Of a DNA stretch of 24,061 bases, positions 8,624 through 14,890 are shown one piece after another (position 1 is the stretch's first letter; every line of letters starts with the position of its first letter). Position numbers and translations under genes: made by a program. This DNA is from Rhodospirillales bacterium (lineage in GTDB: Bacteria; Pseudomonadota; Gammaproteobacteria; Steroidobacterales; Rariloculaceae), in NCBI GenBank assembly GCA_024640665.1, contig JAHEEO010000011.1:1-24061 (forward strand). The letters are read 5' to 3'. The notes beneath the pieces are model-generated. The model was not told the origin of the DNA. It saw only the letters and a list, made by a program, of their open reading frames with translations, and made no database searches.

Positions 8624-8651
8624 AAAAAAAAGCCCGATCAAAAGATCGGGC
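8624..8651 (-). terminator. Rho-independent terminator downstream of the 66-residue unknown gene
   Basis: On the minus strand, GCCCGATC-TTTT-GATCGGGC forms a perfect eight-pair stem (plus 8632-8651) with a four-base loop, followed at once by eight T residues (plus 8624-8631). It starts 28 bases after the stop codon of the small gene at 8680. There is no T-tract on the plus-strand side, so it acts for leftward transcription only. Confidence 0.92.
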
Positions 8652-8679
8652 GAATCACAGGGGGAAACTGGTTGGGTAA

Positions 8680-8880
8680 CTACTGCAGGCGCGACCAATT
8701 TATGAGGCGCAAATCGCCGTTGTGCAGATCAAAGTTCTGCGCCAGCAGCGCTTCGATATCCCGCGGATCGTAAACCTGCTCTGTCGCCTGACTAACCTCC
8801 ACGACACCACTGAATTCCTGATCAGACTCATCGGCTTCCGTGCTCGTTAGTACAAAGTGCGTGTAGTACTTAACACCCAT
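8680..8880 (-). CDS. Small protein of unknown function (66 residues)
   Basis: I do not recognise this protein. From the ATG at 8880 it reads MGVKYYTHFVLTSTEADES and ends in NGDLRLINWSRLQ. The middle is acidic, with no signal peptide, membrane segment, zinc motif or obvious helix-turn-helix, so a small soluble cytosolic protein is likely. An in-frame upstream GTG at 8907 would add nine residues, but the MGVKYY start looks more natural. Evidence that it is real: it lies in a gap otherwise empty of genes, and a perfect intrinsic terminator begins 28 bases after its stop on the same strand. It is divergent from the OmpA-domain gene, so the 8881-9038 interval probably carries both promoters. No function is proposed. 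Confidence 0.6.
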   Translation of the reverse strand: MGVKYYTHFVLTSTEADESDQEFSGVVEVSQATEQVYDPRDIEALLAQNFDLHNGDLRLINWSRLQ

Positions 8881-8968
8881 GGATCGCAGTTTAGACAAGG
8901 CACACACAGCGATCTGTGATCAGCCCCACAAATCATTCATGGTAGAAATTGTTAATAACGTGACGAAA

Positions 8969-8997
8969 TTGGCAGTCACAGAAGCGCATGCGATATA
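8969..8997 (+). promoter_or_regulatory. Putative promoter of the OmpA-domain gene
   Basis: TTGGCA (8969-8974, five of six -35 bases) is followed after 17 bases by GATATA (8992-8997) preceded by TGC, an extended -10 arrangement. The predicted transcription start near 9004 lies downstream of an ATG at 8988 that opens the longest reading frame. This supports choosing the internal ATG at 9039, where the signal peptide begins. Confidence 0.5.
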
Positions 8998-9038
8998 TTT
9001 CTGCTTTATCACTTGATGTCGCGCGGACTGCACATACC

Positions 9039-10496
9039 ATGAATTCACGAACTACGGCTGTTTCCACGGCGATTTCACTAATTCTCGCTGTCCTGCTCAG
9101 CACGGCCAGTGCGCAGGATTTGCGCGCCACACTGTTCGGCAATGCGGAGGAAACGCTGGCGGCAGCACGCAGTGCCGAAGCTGAATTGCTTGCACCTGAG
9201 ACGTTTCAGCGCGGATTAGCAGCATACGATGATGCAGATGAGGCTTTTACGCGCGGCCGGAATATCGATCGGATTCGCGCCGACCTGCAAACTGCCGAAG
9301 CGGCCTTTACGTCGGCGATTGAAGCCACTGAAATCGCACGCATCACGCTCGCTTCGCTGATCAAGACGCGTGACGACGCAAATAGCGCCAACGCACAGAC
9401 TTTCGCGGGCGAGCTATGGTCGGACGCCGAAGACAGTTTTGAGGCGGCAGCTCGCCGTTTAGAAAGCGGCGACATCCGTTCCGCACGCAGCCGCGGAGAT
9501 GAAGCCGAAGGCCTCTATCGCGATGCGGAGCTTACTGCGATAAAGGCGCAATATCTAAGCGATACCCGGGCATTGCTCGCGCAAGCCGACCAGCTCCGAG
9601 TGGGGCGTTATGCGCCCAAAACGCTCGCAAATGCCGCCACCCTTTTGCAGCAAGCAGAACTCGAACTAGGCAACAACCGTTACGACACCGACTACCCGAG
9701 GAGCCTGGCTCAGCAGGCAAATTATCAAGCGCGACATGCAATATTTCTCGCGGGGATCATTCGCGAATATCGCGATGCTGATGCCACGGAAGAAGACATC
9801 GTTCTGCAGTATGAGGACCCGCTGATCCAGATTGCAGCCTCAGCCGATATCGCTGCTCGTCTAGACAGCGGCACCAACCCAGTAGTAACGGAACTGGTGA
9901 CTTTTATCGAAGAGCTGCGCGCTAACGAGCGCGAAGCCAGTATTGACCTCGATGACAGCCGTCGGCGTATCGCAGAGCTTGAAGAAGAAATCCGTTCGCT
10001 TGATGAACAGCTCGGCGGAGTCTCTCAAGAACGGGTCGCGCTCGTGCAGCGCCTAGAGGCGGAAGCACGAATTCGCGAGCAATTCGCCAGCGTAGAACAG
10101 CTATTTACTCGCGACGAAGCACGCGTATCACGTGAAGGTAATGACATCATCCTTCGATTAGTCGGCTTAAGCTTTGCAAGTGGCTCAAGCGGTGTTAGCG
10201 CTCAGTACCGGGGTTTATTAGATCGCGTCAGAGAGGCGGCGGCTGTTTTTCCTCGCGCCCAACTCGTCATAGAAGGTCATACAGACTCCTACGGCAGCGA
10301 CGAAACGAACTTGCAGTTGTCACGGCAAAGAGCCGAATCTGTCAGCCAGTACTTAGCTGCGGAATTCGGCATTCCAGCGTTTAGAATGACCGCGGTTGGA
10401 TATGGCGAAACGCGGCCAATAGCCAACAATGAGACGGCGCAGGGCCGAGCCAGGAATCGTCGAATCGACGTGCGAATCGAGCCGCAAATAGATTAG
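9039..10496 (+). CDS. Envelope protein with DUF4398-like helical repeats, coiled coil and C-terminal OmpA peptidoglycan-binding domain
   Basis: This 485-residue protein starts with a signal peptide (MNSRTTAVSTAISLILAVLL, cleavage near SAQ). A long Ala/Glu-rich helical region follows, with repeated ARSAEAELLAPETFQRGLAAY-type units resembling DUF4398. A strong coiled coil spans roughly residues 300-357. The C-terminal OmpA/MotB domain contains GHTDSYGSDETNLQLSRQRA from residue 413. D416 and R431 correspond to the Asp/Arg pair that binds diaminopimelate in E. coli OmpA. The domain ends with the family-typical GRARNRRIDVRIEP. It is probably periplasmic or outer-membrane-associated and peptidoglycan-bound; no lipobox cysteine is seen. 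A longer start at 8988 is rejected because it lies inside the predicted promoter and would bury the signal peptide. The stop overlaps by four bases the stop of the convergent hydrolase gene. Confidence 0.9.
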   Translation: MNSRTTAVSTAISLILAVLLSTASAQDLRATLFGNAEETLAAARSAEAELLAPETFQRGLAAYDDADEAFTRGRNIDRIRADLQTAEAAFTSAIEATEIARITLASLIKTRDDANSANAQTFAGELWSDAEDSFEAAARRLESGDIRSARSRGDEAEGLYRDAELTAIKAQYLSDTRALLAQADQLRVGRYAPKTLANAATLLQQAELELGNNRYDTDYPRSLAQQANYQARHAIFLAGIIREYRDADATEEDIVLQYEDPLIQIAASADIAARLDSGTNPVVTELVTFIEELRANEREASIDLDDSRRRIAELEEEIRSLDEQLGGVSQERVALVQRLEAEARIREQFASVEQLFTRDEARVSREGNDIILRLVGLSFASGSSGVSAQYRGLLDRVREAAAVFPRAQLVIEGHTDSYGSDETNLQLSRQRAESVSQYLAAEFGIPAFRMTAVGYGETRPIANNETAQGRARNRRIDVRIEPQID

Positions 10497-11404
10497 TCAG
10501 AGCCCCGCGTCAGCGCAGCCGCCAAAGCACGTGCAAACTGCGCGTTGATCAAATAGCCATACTCGGCGTGCACATTCAAACCACCAGCACCGCGAAAGTG
10601 ATTGTTGATCCCGACATGGTCTTGCAGTGACTCCAGCAACCCCAGTTCGAGCATCTCGGAAAACCGCTTGGAGATATGCGGATGCAGCGCTGTGAGTTCT
10701 CCCCTCGACGAGAAATTTTCCCAAGTTCGAATATTCGACGGATAACGCGCCCGACCGATTTTGTCAGCACCAAGAACGAATTTTCCAACGAAGTGAGTGG
10801 CAAGCGGACTGCCAATCGTCAGGAACGAATCAATCGTTACTTTAGATGACTGCGAAAGCTCCCAGAAGCTGTCATACGCAATCACAGAACCGAGACTGTG
10901 GCCGATGACGATAATTCGGTCGCTTTGTTGACTCAATCCCTCAAGCAGCACCCGCAACCCAAACCGCGTACGCGACGCCATGCCGTTGCGATCATGCAGA
11001 TAATCACGCGCTTCCTGCAACATCATTCGCTGACGCTCCGAAGCAAACATTCGCCCGAGAATGGGCACGGCATCTCCCGCCAGATGAGCCATCCGCAGTA
11101 GCCTTCTCTTCAACGCGCCAATCTCGCGGAGTTGCCCTGCAGTGGGCTCCGGATTCGCAAGCAGCGCTTCCAGCCCGGCACGATCCAACTCGAAGTCCCG
11201 ATATTCGCTATAGACTGCGTGCGTCCAGGGATACAACGCGAAACGCTCTTGGTCTGCCGCAAGCATTTCAGCCGCTTGCGGGGCGACGCGCCGCAACCCC
11301 AACAACACACACTGAAGTAGTGCATCGCGATGCAAATTTGTGCGCGGCTTGGGACGCAGCCCGGGCACAAAAACAATTTGAAATGAAGGTGGGCTTTCTG
11401 CCAC
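10493..11404 (-). CDS. Alpha/beta-hydrolase (lipase/PGAP1-like serine hydrolase), substrate unknown
   Basis: This 303-residue protein opens with the alpha/beta-hydrolase first strand and turn (FQIVFVPGLRPKP, residues 8-20). It has a nucleophile elbow GHSLGS with Ser170, then FLTIGSPLA at 194-202, a common post-nucleophile strand in lipase-like members. A likely catalytic histidine is H279 in NVHAEYGYL near the C-terminus. Between them, W-N at 228-230 precedes GELTALHP. Where most relatives carry an Asp, here Glu236 is the best acid candidate. No signal peptide is visible, so it is probably cytosolic. The start is a GTG at 11404; no nearby ATG preserves the first strand. The gene is divergent from gloA. 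The acidic-residue assignment and the substrate are uncertain; the fold call is solid. Confidence 0.8.
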   Translation of the reverse strand: MAESPPSFQIVFVPGLRPKPRTNLHRDALLQCVLLGLRRVAPQAAEMLAADQERFALYPWTHAVYSEYRDFELDRAGLEALLANPEPTAGQLREIGALKRRLLRMAHLAGDAVPILGRMFASERQRMMLQEARDYLHDRNGMASRTRFGLRVLLEGLSQQSDRIIVIGHSLGSVIAYDSFWELSQSSKVTIDSFLTIGSPLATHFVGKFVLGADKIGRARYPSNIRTWENFSSRGELTALHPHISKRFSEMLELGLLESLQDHVGINNHFRGAGGLNVHAEYGYLINAQFARALAAALTRGSD

Positions 11405-11422
11405 TGTGATACATCACTGTGA
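11402..11422. repeat. Direct repeat CACTGTGA x2 in the hydrolase/gloA divergent region
   Basis: CACTGTGA occurs at 11402-11409 and again at 11415-11422, a 13-base period, covering the start codon of the leftward hydrolase. It lies just upstream of a TATAGT -10-like hexamer (11429-11434) for gloA. It could be a regulator site shared by the divergent genes. The spacing is not a helical turn, so this is weak. Confidence 0.25.
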
Positions 11423-11461
11423 ACCGTTATAGTCTCCGGCTCATTTAACTTTGTCGGGTTT

Positions 11462-11466
11462 GGAGG
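11462..11466 (+). promoter_or_regulatory. Strong ribosome binding site deciding the GTG start of gloA
   Basis: GGAGG lies seven bases before the GTG at 11474, the optimal distance. It supports initiation at this non-ATG codon, which also places the metal ligand His5 at its usual position. Confidence 0.75.
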
Positions 11467-11473
11467 ATAGGCC

Positions 11474-11893
11474 GTGCGCTACTTACACACAATGGTTCGA
11501 GTCAGCAATCTCGACGAGTCTCTCAAGTTCTACTGCGACTTCCTCGGGTTGAAAGAGACCCGCAGAAAGGAAGTTGAAGCAGGCCGATTTACACTCGTGT
11601 TTGTCGCGCCGGCTGGTCAGGAAGACCGCGAGGTCGAATTGACTTATAACTGGGACCCGCAGGAATACTCTGAGGGCCGCAACTTTGGCCATCTAGCTTT
11701 TGAGGTAGACGATATCTATGCCGTCTGCGCCCGCTTGCAGGCGAACGGCGTCATTATCAACAGACCTCCGCGCGAAGGAAAAATGGCTTTCGTGCGTTCA
11801 CCCGACAATATTTCAATCGAGCTGTTGCAGAAAGATCCAGCGTTGCCTGCCCAAGAGCCTTGGGCATCCATGCCGAATGTCGGCAAATGGTGA
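11474..11893 (+). CDS. gloA: Glyoxalase I (lactoylglutathione lyase), VOC family
   Basis: This 139-residue cytosolic enzyme converts the hemithioacetal of methylglyoxal and glutathione to S-lactoylglutathione, the first step of methylglyoxal detoxification. The VOC fold is evident. All four metal ligands of the GloA class can be placed: His5 (MRYLHTM), Glu55 (VELTYNW), His73 (FGHLAFEV) and Glu116 (SIELLQK). Length and ligand spacing match the short Ni/Co-type bacterial enzymes rather than the long Zn type. The C-terminal tail after residue 120 is a little longer than in E. coli GloA. Start: GTG with a strong upstream GGAGG. It converges on the diguanylate cyclase gene with only two bases between stops. 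Related VOC proteins with other substrates cannot be wholly excluded. Confidence 0.9.
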   Translation: MRYLHTMVRVSNLDESLKFYCDFLGLKETRRKEVEAGRFTLVFVAPAGQEDREVELTYNWDPQEYSEGRNFGHLAFEVDDIYAVCARLQANGVIINRPPREGKMAFVRSPDNISIELLQKDPALPAQEPWASMPNVGKW

Positions 11894-11895
11894 GG

Positions 11896-13119
11896 CTACG
11901 CGAGCTCTTCAAAGGCCGTGCGGAACTTGCCAGTTTCGACTTCGCTGATACTGGCGTCCATACTGACGACTCGATTGCGCCCCTGTTTCTTGGCTAGATA
12001 GAGCGCCTCATCGACAGCCTGAATGGCGCCGGTCAAGCTGCGGCCAGATCCGGGCCGCGCTATGGCAACGCCGACACTCACGGTGACAGTGACTCCAACC
12101 CCGGAACCTTCGTGCGCAATTGCCATATCGAGCACGTCCTGACGAATCTGCTCCGGAACAGCTTTAGCGTAATCTGCCGGCGGCCCATACAGCACCAATA
12201 CGAATTCCTCGCCGCCGTACCGAGCGCAAAAATCGAATGGCCGCTTTGCGCGTTTCGAAATACATTGCGCAACTTTTTTGAGTGTATCGTCGCCAACTTG
12301 GTGTCCATAGAGGTCGTTATAGACTTTGAAATAGTCGATATCGATGAGAACAATCTCTATTGCTGTCTCTTCGCGGCGCGACTGGCGCCACAAACGACGC
12401 ATGAAATTGTCGAATATCCGGCGATTGTACAAACCGGTTAGACCATCTCGCTCGGCAAGCTCAAAGAGCAAGTTGCGTTCAAGAAAGCTCTTGCGAATCG
12501 CATGTTCCAGGTTGTATGTGGCGATCATGCCGATAACTGCCGCTGTGCCGAGCATCGCCGCCGAGTAAAACAGCTCCTGGCTCATCAGCTGCATGGCAAT
12601 CCCCATCACCAAATAGGATCCTACAAGGAAGACGGAGATAATCGCGGCCCTATAAAACATCAGGCCAAGGAAGAGGCAGGCATATAGGTTAACCAACAAG
12701 GTTCCAGCCAAAACATATGATGCGCCCGCCGATGCCGAAACCACACACATATACGTAACCAATAGACCGACAGCCGCAACTCCGAAAGACGCTACTTGAG
12801 AATAGAAGCGCTCCAACGCCGGCAAGTAAATGCCGGCCACCAGCATGGTCAGTAACGGACATAGCAACCCAAGTCGCACGACATTGACCGCGTTGTCCGC
12901 CTGAATTCCGCCGAACACCAATTCGCAAATGGTGACGGCAATTACGAGGACTAACGCGACGAGGCTAGAAATCCGACCGCGGGGGACAGTTTGCTTTATG
13001 TAAAATTCGCGAAACTCTTTTTCCAGCGCTGGCGCAAATCGCAGCCTTGGAAAGCCCGCACTCAGCTGATCGGCATAAGGCGAACGCATGTTTTCGAACG
13101 AAATTTGGGGTACCGACAT
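11896..13119 (-). CDS. Membrane-bound diguanylate cyclase (GGDEF)
   Basis: This 407-residue protein has an N-terminal membrane module of about six hydrophobic helices (residues 50-205; MASE-like, no subtype recognised) followed by one GGDEF domain (about 222-390). The active-site signature is GGEEF at 302-306. An intact RxxD inhibitory site, R293-P-F-D296, lies exactly five residues upstream, so product feedback inhibition by cyclic di-GMP is expected. The substrate-binding DGLTGLYNRR and the metal-binding LIDIDYFKVYND motifs are complete, so the enzyme should be active. It makes cyclic di-GMP from two GTP at the inner membrane; the signal sensed by the N-terminal module is unknown. The ATG at 13119 is used. 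The gene lies 94 bases downstream of batD on the same strand and could be a tail gene of that operon, or have its own promoter. Confidence 0.93.
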   Translation of the reverse strand: MSVPQISFENMRSPYADQLSAGFPRLRFAPALEKEFREFYIKQTVPRGRISSLVALVLVIAVTICELVFGGIQADNAVNVVRLGLLCPLLTMLVAGIYLPALERFYSQVASFGVAAVGLLVTYMCVVSASAGASYVLAGTLLVNLYACLFLGLMFYRAAIISVFLVGSYLVMGIAMQLMSQELFYSAAMLGTAAVIGMIATYNLEHAIRKSFLERNLLFELAERDGLTGLYNRRIFDNFMRRLWRQSRREETAIEIVLIDIDYFKVYNDLYGHQVGDDTLKKVAQCISKRAKRPFDFCARYGGEEFVLVLYGPPADYAKAVPEQIRQDVLDMAIAHEGSGVGVTVTVSVGVAIARPGSGRSLTGAIQAVDEALYLAKKQGRNRVVSMDASISEVETGKFRTAFEELA

Positions 13120-13197
13120 GGGCGGAGTGCGCTCTGTTAATTACCACAGAATGCCCACTTTGCGGCGTTAATTCGCCTAATCAGGTCACAAACAAAC

Positions 13198-13211
13198 GTT
13201 CGTATACGAGC
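13198..13211. repeat. 14-base near-palindrome between batD and the diguanylate cyclase
   Basis: GTTCGTATACGAGC pairs at six of seven positions with itself, three bases downstream of the batD stop. It has no loop and no following T-tract, so it is not a good intrinsic terminator. A dimeric regulator site in front of the diguanylate cyclase gene is possible, as is chance. Confidence 0.3.
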
Positions 13212-13213
13212 AG

Positions 13214-14890
13214 CTATCGATACAAAGGCGGCAGCGGATCTTTGCCTTTACCGCGCGTTGTCTTTTTGTCGGCACGCTGCAGGCTGCGCAGCGCAATGCC
13301 GAGCGCACGCCCGTCCCAAGCTTTGCTCTCGCGCCCATAGAGATAGGTTTCCAATTCAAGGATTGCCTGCGCTGCAGCATTCGGCAATCGCTGGGCGAGC
13401 GCACCAAGTGACAACGGGGTTTCATCCGGCAACCGAGCTTGCGCCCACTCAAGCAACAAGCGCTGAGCTGACGCAGTATCGTTGCTGTCACATGCCGATA
13501 GCAGCGCAGCAGGCACGGCGCGCGACTGCCTGAGCGTCGTGCGCTTGCGCGGCCTAATTGCAGTGGACTCCGGACGCGTGCGATTCGCGCTACGCCACCA
13601 CAATGCAGCAGTGATTAGCCAACCAATGGCCAGCAGCATGGCTGCGTACCGCCAATAGTTCGGACTAACCGGCGCAACCGCAATTGCAGCTTCGCCTTCA
13701 CCTGGGACCAGGTCCTGCACCACTAAATCAGCACCAGGCGCGACGGCGAGCGTGCGCGCCGGAAGGCTGGCGACTTCCCACTGCTCCGAATCAACATTCC
13801 ACCAAGGCAGTTCGATACTCGGCAACTCAACGCTGCCCGGGCGCTGCGCAATCACCGCGAAGCGCTCCGTGCGCTGCACGGTCAGGCCAGCTGGGCCAGC
13901 CGAACGTTCCAGTTCCGGCTGGTCGGCATACTGACGCACTCCGTCGGCCGGTTGGATTTCAACGTCCGGGAGCTGTGTTTCCAGCAAACCATCGGCTTCA
14001 ATCGTCAACGTGCGCGTGCGTGGAATTCCCATTTCAAACGCGTCAATGCCGGCCGAAGTAGCAGCTTCATTCCAGCGCTCTCGAATCTCAACGCGCGATG
14101 CGGGCAGCCAAACAGCATTAGGAAATTCCGGCGGCGGCGCCACTGCGGGCAGCACTTCGACAGTCGCCGTTTCGGATCTAAACCGCTGCATTCTGGAAAA
14201 CCCACGGTTCGGCATAACCATCGCTTCAAAAGTCACCGGCCCGATTTGTAAGCTGCCGGTTGCTTGGGGAAAAACGGCATAACGACGTTCGCGTACCAGG
14301 AAATTCCGGCCATCCCGCATCGTCTGGTACTGGGCATCTTCTCCAAGCCGTTCCATTATGGCCTCGACACCATTCAGCTCCGGTGCCGTGAGTGTCGCGC
14401 GTCCAGTACCGATTCCCACATATAGACGCAACGTGAATACAACTTGTGACTGCACATAGGCACGCTCCGGCGTAGCAACAACCTCCATGAAGATATCGCT
14501 AACATCATCGCCCGGCGGAGGTGCAGGCAAAACTTCAAGTTCTAACGAGTTGGATTCGACGCCGCCGATATTCACTGGCGGTAAGCGCAGCCGCCCCGCT
14601 CTTCTAGGCATCAACTGATATTGCCACTCCGCGATCTGTTCGGTCTGGCCGTTGATGATACGAATGCTGGTGCTCGTGGATTGATTGAGCACATCAAAAT
14701 CGTCTTGAATAGCACTGACATTCGGCTCACCGCGGACGTCGCCTTCAATGCGTAGCGAATACGTGAATGACTCATTCTCCCGCACACTGCTGCGGTCGAT
14801 GCTAGCCCGGACGTCAATCTCCTGCGCAGCCGCACTGATGGACAAAAAAACCAGCAGAACAATGCCGCAGAAACGCGCCGGGCTCACCAT
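13214..14890 (-). CDS. batD: BatD-like protein (oxygen tolerance family)
   Basis: This 558-residue protein has a signal peptide (hydrophobic CGIVLLVFLSISAAA, cleavage near residue 22). A long periplasmic region begins EIDVRASIDRSSVRENESFTYSL, the typical BatD opening of repeated beta-sandwich units. One C-terminal membrane helix follows (about 412-432, YWRYAAMLLAIGWLITAALW), and then a cytoplasmic tail of about 125 residues. This is the BatD layout: periplasmic domain, single anchor, helical tail. Bat proteins were first linked to aerotolerance in Bacteroides. Their biochemical role is unresolved, and envelope-stress or assembly functions have been proposed. The ATG at 14890 overlaps the batB/C stop by seven bases, so translation is coupled. 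It is the last gene of the compact operon; the next same-strand gene is 94 bases on. Confidence 0.88.
   Translation of the reverse strand: MVSPARFCGIVLLVFLSISAAAQEIDVRASIDRSSVRENESFTYSLRIEGDVRGEPNVSAIQDDFDVLNQSTSTSIRIINGQTEQIAEWQYQLMPRRAGRLRLPPVNIGGVESNSLELEVLPAPPPGDDVSDIFMEVVATPERAYVQSQVVFTLRLYVGIGTGRATLTAPELNGVEAIMERLGEDAQYQTMRDGRNFLVRERRYAVFPQATGSLQIGPVTFEAMVMPNRGFSRMQRFRSETATVEVLPAVAPPPEFPNAVWLPASRVEIRERWNEAATSAGIDAFEMGIPRTRTLTIEADGLLETQLPDVEIQPADGVRQYADQPELERSAGPAGLTVQRTERFAVIAQRPGSVELPSIELPWWNVDSEQWEVASLPARTLAVAPGADLVVQDLVPGEGEAAIAVAPVSPNYWRYAAMLLAIGWLITAALWWRSANRTRPESTAIRPRKRTTLRQSRAVPAALLSACDSNDTASAQRLLLEWAQARLPDETPLSLGALAQRLPNAAAQAILELETYLYGRESKAWDGRALGIALRSLQRADKKTTRGKGKDPLPPLYR

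Noticed and set aside
8881..8987. A small RNA or riboswitch upstream of the 66-residue gene
   Set aside because: No clear stable stem set or known riboswitch core could be traced by eye; the stretch is adequately explained as a divergent promoter region.
8988..9038. Longer N-terminus for the OmpA-domain protein starting at 8988
   Set aside because: This ATG lies within the predicted promoter, and the extra 17 residues would precede a good signal peptide that starts at 9039.
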